This document shows positions 47,400-58,191 of a DNA stretch of 64,000 nucleotides, piece after piece. Below the pieces are notes generated by a model. It made no database searches. It was not told where the DNA came from and was given only the letters and a program-made list of their open reading frames with translations. This DNA is from Spizellomyces sp. 'palustris'. Its lineage: Eukaryota; Chytridiomycota; Chytridiomycetes; Spizellomycetales; Spizellomycetaceae. Position 1 is the stretch's first letter, and the number at the start of each line of letters is the position of its first letter. A program made the translations under genes and the position numbers. The stretch covers positions 230,610 to 294,609 of the forward strand of contig QEAR01000021.1 in NCBI GenBank assembly GCA_006535965.1, read 5' to 3'.

Positions 47400-49025
47400 T
47401 TAGATAAAGTCCGCGACATGGTCTACACCATGTGTGAAATCCCAAACAACAATTTTACGATCCTAAAAATCCGCAGACACAAATAAGAATGGGCAATCTT
47501 TGCAAATAGTAAAAAAGACAAAATAAAGAAAAGGTCCACAAACCTGACTAGCCGAAATAATCTTTGTAGCATCAAACTGGACATGAAAGACCCAACTCGA
47601 ATGGGCATCCTTTAAATCCCAGAGCAACTCCCCCGTTTTGAAATCCCATACTTTAATGGTCTGATCATATGATCCCGAGACGATATGCTTTTTATCAAAA
47701 CAAAGGGTTCGAACGAGGTCATTGTGACCTTCCAGTGTTCGGAGTAATTCTCCGGTATGTGCGTTCCAAACCCGGATGGATTTATCGTTGGAACCAGATA
47801 CGATGGTATCTCCATCGAATTGGACGCATGCGAGGCCGCGACTGTGGCCGACGAAATCGCGGATGCATTTCCCTGTTTCAATGTTCCAGAGTTTGATAAA
47901 ACAGTCTCCAGACGCGGATGCGACCAGGTTGCCGTGTAAATGGACGGCGTTGACGGCTGCGTGGTGGCCCTCTAGGGTTCGCACAAGTCTGCCCGTGGAG
48001 AGACACCATATCTTTATTGTGCAATCTTTGGAGCAGCTGACGATGATGGTGTCGTTGAAACGAACGTCGAGAACGGGGGAATTGTGGCCGCGAAGGGTAT
48101 GGATTTCTTCTCCTGATGTATAGTCCCAGATGATGATGCTTGCGTCTGAGGATCCTGTTACAATGTATCGCTCATCGTACTGGAGGCAGAGGACAGATCC
48201 GCAATGGCCGCGGAGAGTTCGAGTGCATTTTTGGGTTTCCAGGTCCCAAAACTTGATGGTGCGATCCCGGGACCCAGATATTATTCTCTCAGTGTCAAAC
48301 TGGATGCAGTACACGGAATCGTAGTGGCCGTTGATGTAGCGCGCCGTCACATTCCCTTCTGCCCAGTTTTTTTCCAGGAGGATACGGTTTGAATAAAGGC
48401 TTTTCCAGTCGCGTTGTTGTTTTTGGAGTTTTTGGAGCTTTTTCAGAGGGGTCAGCGGTCCCCATCGGTTTAAATAGAGACTCTTCCACACTTCCTTGTC
48501 GCGGGACAGCTGCGCCCAGCGCTTTGAGACGAGCCCGAGCATCTGGACGGTGGCAATATCGCCGACTGCGCACACAATCTGGACAGCAAGCTCATATGGG
48601 AGGTGAGCCAGGAAATCTATAAATCGATGCAAGGGCCTTTAGTCAAAAAGTCTGCACATGTAAAGAGTATATGTGTGACGAAACGGACCAATTCTCAATA
48701 GCTCTTCCACACCGCAAGCCGAATCCGTTGCGCTCACACACCGTTCCTTTTCCACCTTTTCCAAAACCTCGTCTGGAAAGTCTGTTTCAATTCGTGCGGG
48801 AGGAGCATTTCCTTTACGGAAATTCCACTTTCCCTTGAAGAACATTCTGCCACTTAAGTTGGACGTCCTCTTTACGAAAGACGCAGCGTGTGTATGAGCA
48901 AGCACGCCAGTCACCGGCAGACTTGCAGTCGTGCCACGAGGAATTGTCTTTGTTGAGGCGACTGTCTTTGAATAATTTCGTCTTGTTGGCCTTGTCTCAG
49001 TAGAGACGTTCAAGGGAATCACCAT
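47400..49025 (-). CDS. F-box/WD40 protein (SCF ubiquitin ligase substrate receptor)
   Basis: Three exons: 49025-48689, 48616-47544, 47462-47400; 490 aa. The first ~110 residues are basic and unstructured. The F-box follows at FLAHLPYELAVQIVCAVGDI through RWAQLSRDKEVWKSLY. Seven or eight WD40 repeats come next, with clear GH...WD units (GHYDSVYCIQFD; GHCGSVLCLQYD; GHNSPVLDVRF; GHHAAVNAVHL; GHSRGLACVQFD; GHNDLVRTLCFD; AHSSWVFHVQFD), each followed by a W-(D/N/C) pair. The last exon encodes DRKIVVWDFTHGVDHVADFI. The layout is that of beta-TrCP, Met30, Pop1 and Cdc4, which recruit phosphorylated targets to SCF; which orthologue this is cannot be decided by eye. Confidence 0.92.
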
Positions 49026-50852
49026 GCGGCAACGAGGCGTTTACGCGAGAGCCAAAAGGTAATCACAAGTCGCAAAGGTGCGCGTTCGGAGTCATGCAAA
49101 AAGAAATGTCGCCACGGCCAAATTAAAAGGTATAAGTACTAGTGCTTGTGTTGTGCCGTGGAAGAAAAGGTTGCTGCGGAACTCGTTGACTCTTCTAGTG
49201 TGGATAAGCAAAGAAAGCCCAAAAAGGCGGATATATGAATTGTGTTGTCGTTTGTGCTTGGCGGAATCGCAAGTTGCGTGTAGTGCTGAGCAGGTTTTGG
49301 GAACAAGGAGGAAAACCGAACGGCCACAAGAAAAGTCAACAGACGTAAGGTTGCATCATCCAATAAAAACCACAGCCCAATGGCAAGTTTCCTGATGCCA
49401 ACGACAAGCAGCAATGGCAAAGACAAATAACCTACAAATTGCCACACAAAAACCTCCTTTTGCCAATCGGCCCTCAAATTACGGCAAAGGAGACAAGTGG
49501 CAAAAGCAAGTTGTGGATATAAATCTGAAACGTTGCGTCAGTCAGGAGTGATTGTCATGTGACAAAGGCGTCGTTTTTCAAAGGGTTTTTTATAAATAAA
49601 TGGATATAAATAATGGATTTAACACTTGCACACTTGCCCAATCTCGCTGTTTTCCTGCCAAGTGTTTGGACACTCTGCCACTGAACGCAACGCATCAAGT
49701 TGCGGGTGGTAGTTCAATGGCGGCAAGCAGCCACTGGGCAGCCACTCGGCAGTCCATTCCAGGCAGTCCATCATCAGCAGCCATCTGCAAATCCTACTTG
49801 GCGGGTCAAACTGCAACGAGTAGGAAACCCATGCGAGTAGCACCAAAAAAAGATCTCAAATTATCCGTTTCGCATAATGAGACGTAAAAGGGCAGAAACG
49901 CGGGCGAATTGCAAAACATTTGGCGACTGTGGCCCCAAAGTCAAACCAAAAAATAGTTGGTATCATCCCTTGCAGCGGGACAAAATGCTGCAAGGCTACT
50001 TTTTTATCGTATGCGATATCACTCTATGCCCATTGCAGTTTATTACCACGTTTTCTAGTCCTTGTTGGAATACGTCACGGAAACCCCAACCAACATTAGC
50101 GCGCAAGTGTTCAAGATGATCACTATCAGGCAACAACTCCTTCTGGTACATTGCGCAATGTGTCGGAATGTGCTACAATGACTTCCGATAAAGAGTCCAC
50201 AAGGATGTGGAACAGAGTGAGATCTAGCTGGAATAACCAATTGGAAGTAGCCCAGTTCATATCGCCCAACGTCCTACAAAATGATAATTGCCGAATCTGC
50301 AGTAATGTAGCAGAATACACGTTTGATCAGAGCCCTTGGCTACACACACCATGCTGCGGAGAATCTCGCGCTTTACGCTGTTCATTGAGGAGAGCCTACA
50401 ACTCATCAATACTCTTGTGGAAAGTCGACGCTTAATGCCACAGAAACAAGCATGGTGCGTTCATCCGTACTGATTCCAAACGTACAAGGTACAGCAGAAA
50501 TTGCAACAGCAGACAAGAGGTGGTCAAATGCTTGCAAAGTTGCTGGAGATGACAGATCTATTGCAAGTTTCATAAGTAGTGGCAAATGTGTCGATTCATA
50601 ATTGGGAGTGGGTTGGTGGCAAGGAAGAATCAATACAGCCATCAACTAAACGATACTGCCATGAACGAAAAACAAAATGTCCCATCAAGTATTCCATCAC
50701 ACGGCGTCTGCAGCAATGGACACAAGGTTGGGGAGGTTTCTTGGGCGATTTCATTCATTTGCACCGGATTTGGACGTGTGCTGTGCCAGTCGGCATCGCA
50801 GCCTCACGCGTTCTAACGAGAGCGTCCAGCCGATGCTCGCAGTATCTTCACA
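49026..50852. other. Divergent spacer (1.8 kb) with repeated TTGCCA/TGGCAA words
   Basis: Upstream region of the F-box/WD40 gene (-) and TBCE (+). Open frames (for example 49600-49887) have no known motif. TTGCCA or TGGCAA occurs at about 49381, 49415, 49439, 49460 and 49498, and short CGGCAG/GGCAGCCACT repeats follow to about 49770. Confidence 0.45.
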
Positions 50853-52382
50853 ATGGAATCGAATGCACAGTCTGACAAATTAGGCCAGCGCATCTGCGTC
50901 TCCAATCACTTTGGGACGATTCGGTATCATGGACCAGTTCCTCTTGGTTCCAACACTCATTGGTACGGCATTGAGTGGGACGATGCCTCAAGAGGAAAAC
51001 ATTCGGGTAACCACGAAGGGACGCAGTACTTTCAAACTCGGGTGCCAAACAGCGGCTCCTTCCTAAGGGTATCAAAAGTGCCACCTGACGCCTTTGCACG
51101 GTCATTTCTGGAGGCATTTCAAGAGAAATATCTTTCAATACAGCCGCAGGACGGAATAGTCCGATTTGGAGGAAATGGAGTGGATGTGGAAACCGTCGGA
51201 TGGGACAAGATATCCCGCAAACTTGCGCAGGCAGGAAATATACGGGAGGTTGGGTTGGCAGGAATGCGTGTGGGATTTAGAGGAGGAAAGGATGGACAAG
51301 TTCGAGAGCTGTGTCCTGCGATAGTTGATCTGGACCTCTCTCGTAGTTTATTTCAAACATGGAACGAGGTCGCGGACATTTGTCGAGAATTAGCAGAGCT
51401 TCAATCTCTGCGATTGGCTTTCAATCGAATTCAACCTTTGGAGGAGACCACGCACAAAGAACTGAAGGACGCATTCAGTAGCCTTCGTGCGTTGACTCTG
51501 ATTGGAACGCTTCTCACATGGGAAGAGCTACAGAAACTAGAAACATATCTACCACAACTGAAGGAACTGCATCTCGGCTTCAACCATCTGGAATCTTTTT
51601 CACATATCAATGGCTTTCAAAGCATCCAGTTCTTGAATATTGAGCACAACGATTTCACATCATGGGCCGAGATTCGCAAACTCGCCCGCCTCCCATCTCT
51701 CCGTACCCTCATGATCAACAACAATTATTTGGCCAGCATAGAAGCACCTGCTGCGGGGGAGTTTGCGGAGCTGACGACTCTCAATATCAGTAACAACCAG
51801 ATAACATCCTGGACTTCCATTCATGCGTTGAACTCGTTCCCCGCCCTCGTCGAGTTGAGGCTGCGACGAAATCCGGTCCTCGATGACGTCCCTTCAAACG
51901 ATCTTCACCCATTGTTGATTGCACGCCTGGCCAAGCTAACAATCCTGAATGGGTCCACACTCACCCCTCGTGAACGATCGGATGCAGAACTATATTATCT
52001 CGGACGGTGCGCCAAAGAGCTTTCCGCATCGCCCGATCCAGGCTCTTTTCATTTTTTACATCCCCGCTATGAGGAACTAGCACGAATACATGGTGCGCCA
52101 ACACCTGTCCCAGTTACAGCAACGTCATCTATCCTAAAGGATCGATTGTCGACCATCACATTCTGTTACGGAAGCAAGAAAATAAAAAAGAAAATCCCAA
52201 ACACAATGAACATACGAGCGCTGAAGGTTCTTGCGAGTAGAATACTGGGAGTGAAAGGCTTTGTACACTTGCGGAAGTTGGGAAAGCTGGGGGCACCGGA
52301 TATAGAAATGGAGGACGATTTGCGGGATGTATATTTTTATGATGTAGAGAATGATGACGAGATTGTGGTGTATGTAGATTGA
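50853..52382 (+). CDS. TBCE: Tubulin-folding cofactor E (TBCE)
   Basis: A single exon of 509 aa, one of only two complete intronless genes in the window. An N-terminal CAP-Gly domain (GTIRYHGPVPLGSNTHWYGI, then RGKHSGNHEGTQYF; the canonical GKHDG is GKHSG) is followed by leucine-rich repeats from residue ~145 to ~370 (for example LQSLRLAFNRIQPL, LKELHLGFNHLESF, LTTLNISNNQITSW) and a C-terminal ubiquitin-like domain (ITFCYGSKKIKKKIPNTMNI, then HLRKLG). This three-part layout is unique to TBCE, which with cofactors A-D assembles or dissociates alpha/beta-tubulin. It suits an organism that builds flagella, although TBCE also occurs in non-flagellated fungi. Confidence 0.95.
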   Translation: MESNAQSDKLGQRICVSNHFGTIRYHGPVPLGSNTHWYGIEWDDASRGKHSGNHEGTQYFQTRVPNSGSFLRVSKVPPDAFARSFLEAFQEKYLSIQPQDGIVRFGGNGVDVETVGWDKISRKLAQAGNIREVGLAGMRVGFRGGKDGQVRELCPAIVDLDLSRSLFQTWNEVADICRELAELQSLRLAFNRIQPLEETTHKELKDAFSSLRALTLIGTLLTWEELQKLETYLPQLKELHLGFNHLESFSHINGFQSIQFLNIEHNDFTSWAEIRKLARLPSLRTLMINNNYLASIEAPAAGEFAELTTLNISNNQITSWTSIHALNSFPALVELRLRRNPVLDDVPSNDLHPLLIARLAKLTILNGSTLTPRERSDAELYYLGRCAKELSASPDPGSFHFLHPRYEELARIHGAPTPVPVTATSSILKDRLSTITFCYGSKKIKKKIPNTMNIRALKVLASRILGVKGFVHLRKLGKLGAPDIEMEDDLRDVYFYDVENDDEIVVYVD

Positions 52383-52628
52383 GAATAATGTATATAATGG
52401 ATTATTGACTATAGATGCTATTTACGATAAAGATATCCGTGCAAGTGCTGTACTCAAGTGCCAGCTCTGCAAACCACCGAAAGGATGCTTTGGTAGATCG
52501 CTTACGTTAACATTTCCGCGCCACGGCTTTTTGATTGGTTGACGTTGGTCAAAAAGTTTGAAATGTTTTTCTCAAGAATCAAAGCCAGCGCGATCGCCTC
52601 GTTTCCCGTTCACTCTACTTGACACAAA

Positions 52629-53776
52629 ATGGGTCGCCTACCAACAGAAGCGATGGCCGTTGATAAACCAGCAACTCCGGCATCTGCAAAAAAGAACAAC
52701 AAGAAAAAGGCCAAGAAGAATAGCGCACAGTCCCCCGCAAGCACAACTCCCACAACCGCCGCATCCGAACCCTCACAAGAAAGCACTGTACCAAACCCAG
52801 AATCCACACTCCTTGACACAATGGAAACCGAGCAGTCAACACCTACCGACGCAATGCAAGTAGATAATGCTAAGAAACCAAAATTCAAAAAACTGAGACC
52901 GGAGGCATTGGTAAGCATCTAGGAATTTTGTGTCCTTTTCTGGGGGTGGGCCTGGAGTGATGAACCCATATAGAGTCAAGCCCTGATTTTGGGTGCTCTG
53001 GGAATGCCGGAACATATACGGATTCCATTGAGCGTCATTGATGCCAACACTTTATATCTGACCATTTGGCCATACAAAAATTCTACGTTCGCGGGGAGCA
53101 GTTGTGAGATGCCGTTTAGCTAACTCTTTCCATGATCTGGTATAGTCTGGCAACCGCGAATTTCGCAAAATCCCCGTCCCGCCACATCGCCTGACCCCAC
53201 TCCAGAAAGAATGGATCAAAATCTACTCTCCTCTTGTGGAACACATGAAGCTCCAAGTTCGCATGAACATCAAGTCAAAAGCAGTCGAACTCAGGACATG
53301 TCCGCAGACAGTAGATGCTGGAGCACTGCAAAAGGGTGCAGATTTTGTGAAAGCGTTTTGTCTCGGGTTTGAAGTCAACGTACGTGTCTGCCGTTGGTCA
53401 TTCAGATGATTATGCATGCCAAGTCTCACTCACCATTGGCTATCTCTATCCAATACAGGATGCAATTGCCTTGCTTCGTTTGGACGATCTCTATATTGAT
53501 ACGTTCGAGGTCAAGGATGTCAAGACACTTGCTGGCGATAATCTTTCGCGTGCTATCGGTCGCATAGTCGGGAAAGACGGCAAGACAAGATTCGCAATTG
53601 AGAACACGTCTCGTACACGAGTCGTCATTGCAGACACCAAGATTCATATCCTAGGGTCATTTGCAAACATCCGGGTGGCAAGGGATGCGATTGTTTCGTT
53701 GATTCTGGGAAGTACTCCTGGCAAAGTATATTCTCAGTTGAGAACGATCAGTGCGCGGATGAAAGAGCGATTCTAA
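52629..53776 (+). CDS. PNO1: PNO1/Dim2, KH-domain small-subunit ribosome assembly factor
   Basis: Three exons: 52629-52910, 53146-53379, 53459-53776; 277 aa. A Lys/Ala/Thr-rich N-terminal extension ([11 protein letters not shown]) is followed by the PNO1 core: [40 protein letters not shown], and the KH-like domain [20 protein letters not shown] ending [20 protein letters not shown], almost invariant among eukaryotes. PNO1 binds the 3' end of 18S pre-rRNA with Nob1 during 40S assembly. Intron 1 is 235 nt, about four times the usual length, and contains a box C/D snoRNA (listed separately). Confidence 0.96.
52949..53071 (+). ncRNA. snR66: Box C/D snoRNA in PNO1 intron 1, snR66-like (25S U2417 guide)
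   Basis: Box C GUGAUGA 52957-52963, D' CUGA 52983-52986, C' UUGAUGC 53038-53044, D CUGA 53058-53061. The terminal stem GGCCUGG (52949-52955) pairs with CCA plus GGCC (53062-53071), with UUU bulged. The guide UAGAGUCAAGC (52971-52981) is complementary over 11 nt to 25S GCUUGACUCUA, and the fifth nucleotide upstream of D' (A52978) pairs with U2417, the yeast snR66 target. The D box is 84 nt from the 3' splice site. Confidence 0.85.
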
Positions 53777-54023
53777 GCATGTCGTCTTTGGATATCGCTT
53801 CATACCCGACCCTCGTGTACTATAGTTTATTTTGTAGCATAGCAGTTTTTTTAGAGGTTGGAGAGGGGCCTCTGTTTTGTGATCTTCCGTCCTGCGTCTT
53901 GCACACTTTAAAATATTTAAAAATAATGGCAAACAGTCGGTTTTGATAATCAGATTATGTATTTCAGTGATTTTGGGTATGAATCACGTTTAGCCATGCA
54001 ATATTATATCCCCAGCTTACAAT

Positions 54024-54908
54024 TCAAATAGTAGCACACTGCGCTCTCAAAAGGTTTACCATCTGGTCGAACCCTTTTGCCAGCGCCAACTCCACCGAGC
54101 CATTCATTCCCCACCTAAACCCACTTTCCAACAGCACTCCCACTACCTCAATATTACCTCTGTCAACCGCCTTGCGCAACAAATGTTCCTCCAGCTTCAC
54201 CATTGACTGATCCATACCCTGCAATTTCTTCCTTGCCCAAACCTGCACCAATATTCTGACAACGTCTACATGCCCACAGACAGCGGCCAACTCCAGCCCA
54301 TTAGGTCTTTCCAAGAAGGGATCACAGGGCGTCTCGGAACACAAAAAATGAACCACCTCTGCTCGTCCATGCCTAGAAGCCAGCACCCCCGCCAAATGTA
54401 ATCTCCTCGACACAGCTTCAAAGCGGTGGGTAACCAAACACTTTAGGATAGCAGTGTATCCCGCCACTGCACTACTAAGAAAAAGAGCCTCAATCGTCTG
54501 CGAGGGTATATGCAGTCTAGGCGTTCTGGTAAGGAGCTTCTCAACAATTCGAGCGTGGTTCCCAGGTACACTCCACTGAAGTATCCTGCTACAAATGATA
54601 TCGTTCGCGTCTTTTCCGCGCATGTCCAAAAAGGTTTCGACAAAATCGGGGTTGGCAAGCATGCGGTTAGGAACTCCCCGTAGTTTGCTCTTTGAATAGA
54701 CATGTCCATCCAAGCTTCGTGGACCCACGCATCGTGTCCATTCTTCCTCTAGCCACTCTGCATTGTACCAGAGCCAGAGTCGCCGTACTGATTTGATGGT
54801 TGAGAGGGTATATAGGTGCTTGCATGTCTCGGCAAAGGCTGAGGGATATTTGATGTAAGCAAAGACTTGACTTTGAAGTTCAACTGGAAGTTGGATCAGG
54901 TCTGACAT
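54024..54908 (-). CDS. F-box-like protein with ankyrin-type repeats
   Basis: Single exon, 294 aa. The N terminus MSDLIQLPVELQSQVFAYIK with CKHLYTLSTIKSVRRLW resembles a short F-box. The remainder is made of degenerate ankyrin-like helices, for example RLHLAGVLASRHGRAEVVHFL, LELAAVCGHVDVVRILVQVW and LLRKAVDRGNIEVVGVLLES (the A...G...V..LL pattern). Chytrid and other early fungal genomes have many such F-box/ankyrin genes, probably adaptors for SCF ligases or protein scaffolds; the partner is unknown. Lack of introns and rather divergent repeats fit a recently expanded family. Confidence 0.75.
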   Translation of the reverse strand: MSDLIQLPVELQSQVFAYIKYPSAFAETCKHLYTLSTIKSVRRLWLWYNAEWLEEEWTRCVGPRSLDGHVYSKSKLRGVPNRMLANPDFVETFLDMRGKDANDIICSRILQWSVPGNHARIVEKLLTRTPRLHIPSQTIEALFLSSAVAGYTAILKCLVTHRFEAVSRRLHLAGVLASRHGRAEVVHFLCSETPCDPFLERPNGLELAAVCGHVDVVRILVQVWARKKLQGMDQSMVKLEEHLLRKAVDRGNIEVVGVLLESGFRWGMNGSVELALAKGFDQMVNLLRAQCATI

Positions 54909-55299
54909 TGTGCTACGTGCAAAGGGGGGCCCCGAGACAGGATCGTCCTTCCTATATACCCTGGAACAACGGGCCGTTTCGAACAGAAAATAACGCCAAG
55001 AAGAGAGTGAGATCTGCTTCCTACGGTGGGACCACAGGATTCAAAGTGTTTGGAAAGGTTCTATCACTGAAGTTTTGAAGGGCTTCATCACGACATTTTT
55101 GAGAACTGCATTGCACGACTGTGCCGCTAACTTCGTGACTGTGGTCGGACGCAGTTTCGATCAAGATACTCCCAAAAAATTGTAAAGTTTCGAATTTTGG
55201 GTTCGCCTCTGTCCAAGACAGCTTTTCAAGTAGGATATTAAAGGGTGCATATAACGACTTTTTAGCAGCCGGCCCCAATGCCACAAATTCTCATACTTT
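54909..55299. other. Spacer with an unsupported minus-strand open frame
   Basis: Between INTS9 (stop at 55300) and the ankyrin gene start, both on the minus strand. An 87-codon frame at 55021-55284 lies immediately after the INTS9 stop and has no recognisable motif; it is probably 3' UTR. Confidence 0.45.
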
Positions 55300-57727
55300 T
55301 TACACTGGTGACTTGACCAACTCTAAGATGAGGGTTCTTAACCTGTCCATATCGCCCATATCCGAACCCTCAATTTGAATGTCGTCAGCGAGAGCACTGA
55401 GGCGAAGGGTATCCCACTCAATGACATAACCACTGGGGACCCGGTGAATTGTATGTGGTCCAAACTGGAAGCCCAATTTTTTTTAGCAAGGGTCCGAATT
55501 TTGAAAAAAAGTCAATAGGGAATATTACCTCTCTTCCACATTGGGCTGCAATCGCCTCAGCTGTAGGCCGCACGCGCCCAGCTGATGCCTCAACGGGTGG
55601 CATCACCTTGCGTATTTGACACGTAAGCTTATCCTTGTGCAATAGATTGCCGCTAACGATAACAGAACGCTGCTCTGAATGGGCCTCAAGAAAGGTTGGT
55701 GCAAACTCCTTCAAATCCTGCGTCAGATGGTAAATATGCAAAGTGTGAACAGTCGCTTGCGTAGACTAAACAAAACCGTACCTGATCCATAATCCTACAT
55801 CTGGCAAAATCTCTGTCAAACGATATGTGGGTAAATTGAAAGGGTGATAGCGGAGTAAACAGAGTTCCCTTTTGCATGGTGGGAGGGACCTCCGGAATAG
55901 CCACTCCAGCGCGTAGGGGAATGACCAGCTTCTTTGCACTTGTCCGTGTCGCTATTTCATTCAAATCAAGCCGTGTTTCCATGGGACATTTGCATACCCG
56001 CATCTTCATTGTCTCTGCAAATCCCCGTTTGGCTGATGGCACGTTCAACAATTCTGCTTGCATTCAAGAGTTGTAAATACACCGTCACGAATCCGCTCAT
56101 ATGCGCGGCCTGACCTGTGACCACCATCAAGTTCCTTGGATCATTCTTCCAGACTTTTAGAAAATCGCGAACTTGTCCCGCCTGTAGAGACGGATGGCCA
56201 ACAAACACAATGTATGGCCCTCGATATTGGAACACGGATGCGGAAAAGTCATGATGAAACAGCAGCTTGTCCTCAAGTAATCGTCCGTGTATCAAAGGTT
56301 GCCGCGCCTCATATAGATTCGCTTGTTTTTCCAAACTCATCCTGCAAATCGATATGATAAAGCTGCACCGGCACTTGATTGCGAGGCAGCTGCTCTTACC
56401 ATTCCCCTTGGATATTCGCAAGGTGGAGAGATCGTTTCGCTATGGATGACACAATATGAATTGGCGTCGTCACCAGTCCACATGATCGTAGGTATTCCGA
56501 GATAATGGCAATGAGCTCGAACATGGTGCCACACGGATTGACTGGAAGTAGCACATTGCCCCCCTGTTCAAGCGTTTTCACTGTCCAGAATATTTGTAAA
56601 CTTACAAAACTAACGACACTGCACACTCGATTCCGTACCAAGTATGTTGAGCATGTTCGTTATCATATCTCCGAGAGGAAGAGTCGGGGCCGTCCCCAAT
56701 TGTGTCACAATCGTGGCATCGGTTTTGGAGAACGGAGCTACGTCAATCACTGTTGAATGCCCAATTCTACTATTCGATGAAGCAGCCATATATGTGACCT
56801 GCGAACCGATAATTACATGACTGATTGACTTTTTGCTGGCGAAATTCTTTACTCTCACCGTTGCATTAGGAGATTTAATCATCCAGTTTGCACCACCAAG
56901 ACAGAAACCAGAACTCCGAGCTACAATCTCCACATCTCCGCCTAGGTCCTGTCAGGCATCATCAGTACCTGAGACGTTGCTTGTTGCTGCAAGAAGGGTA
57001 TTCTTACCAGGTACTCAGAGTAGTGCACTCGTTCGATTTTGGAGATACAGCTCTCGATATCATGCAGCGAATAAAGCGGATGTACATCCTTTTCAAAGTG
57101 CACTACATAGTTGGCCACGCCGGTATACGGATCTCTGTGACCGTAGAGCTCATTACGGTTCCGATTCATCGTGCGTGAAGGACACGTTCAGTGCTGACAA
57201 TGAAGTACCTCGAAAGGTTTCCAACCATCTCTTCCATGAGAAGCCTAAAATGGATATATATAGCGACTTTATAACTCCCAAGGTAGAGATCTGCAACGAG
57301 CGCCTTCAACCAACCGTCCAAACTCGACCGTGGGTTCGGTTGCAAATATCCTTCCCTTGAAAGCCGTGTACTCGGTGATGAAGGGTAGAGCGAGAATATT
57401 GTAAGAGTTTGTGATGAGGATAAAGTCGACTTGCTCTATTGATATTTCCGATACGCGTGGCACAACGAGCTTGACACTTGCGTCGGAGATGTGGGCATTG
57501 TGAACGCTGGATGGAGGTCTGAGAAATTCAAGCGCACAATCCAAAAGAAACGGAACACGCTGGAATTCCAAGTATAGGCATGGGAACTGAGGATTTTTGG
57601 ATAGTGAGACCTGTAATGAAGTATTTAGCGGTGGTCAAAGTCTTATTCTGAAAGAACAAGTCTGTCGGTGCTAGTTTTTGGGAATTCTTACAATTTCAGC
57701 ACATTGCCTCCTCTCAGTTGCCGACAT
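55300..57727 (-). CDS. INTS9: Integrator complex subunit 9 (INTS9, inactive MBL/beta-CASP)
   Basis: Ten exons: 57727-57692, 57610-57315, 57244-57209, 57134-57008, 56948-56639, 56580-56400, 56341-56115, 56056-55782, 55717-55529, 55464-55300; 613 aa (human INTS9 is about 658). Matching blocks: PCLYLEFQRVPFLLDCAL, VDFILITNSYNILALPFITE, FKGRIFATEPTVEFGRLLME, GGNVLLPVNPCGTMFELI, GPYIVFVGHPSLQAGQVRDF, CKCPMETRLDLNEI and a C-terminal domain ending RLRTLILELVKSPV. The zinc-binding HxHxDH is replaced (SYNILA after ITN), as in INTS9, which is a catalytically dead partner of INTS11. CPSF100/Ysh1 paralogues fit less well. Integrator cleaves nascent snRNA and other transcripts. Exon 3/4 joining is the least certain. 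Confidence 0.9.
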
Positions 57728-58191
57728 TACCACCCTGCCATGCACCTTGACCGACTGCAGCTACTGGCATCCACCCATTCACATGCGTTCACTGTCCAGA
57801 TCAACACAGCGAAGTTGAAAGTCACATTGCGAAAGCCCATTATGTGCAACGTGGCATCACATGACCGTGACAGGACGCCAACGCAAGCCCTGCTTAGCTA
57901 ATTATCCGCTCAAAGGGCACCGCGAGGGCACCCGCGCGGACTTCCCTCGTCAGCTGAACTCGGATTCCCGAAATCCGACCGGTTACTTTGGCTGAACTTA
58001 TTGCAGTATAAAGGCGTTGGTCTGGTTGTTGAAGCATTTGCAACTTTTTTTTTACCATATTGCAGATTGCTGGGTAGTGTCCTGTACACCTCTTGTGTAT
58101 TGACAAATCTCTGCCGGACGCGTTACTCTTCTACACGATCTGGTTTTTCTGCTTGGCACATTTGGATTTGCAGCAGCCCCCCTCAACGGCC
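57728..58191. other. Divergent promoter region
   Basis: Between INTS9 (-) and the P450 gene (+). No gene seen. GC-rich sequence around 57915-57950 and a TATAAAGG-like element (58013) precede the P450 gene. Confidence 0.45.

Noticed and set aside
55021-55284. An 87-codon open frame on the minus strand as the last exon of INTS9
   Set aside because: The preceding exon already ends with a natural C terminus (LILELVKSPV) at 55300, matching the length of the family, and the frame has no INTS9-like motif.
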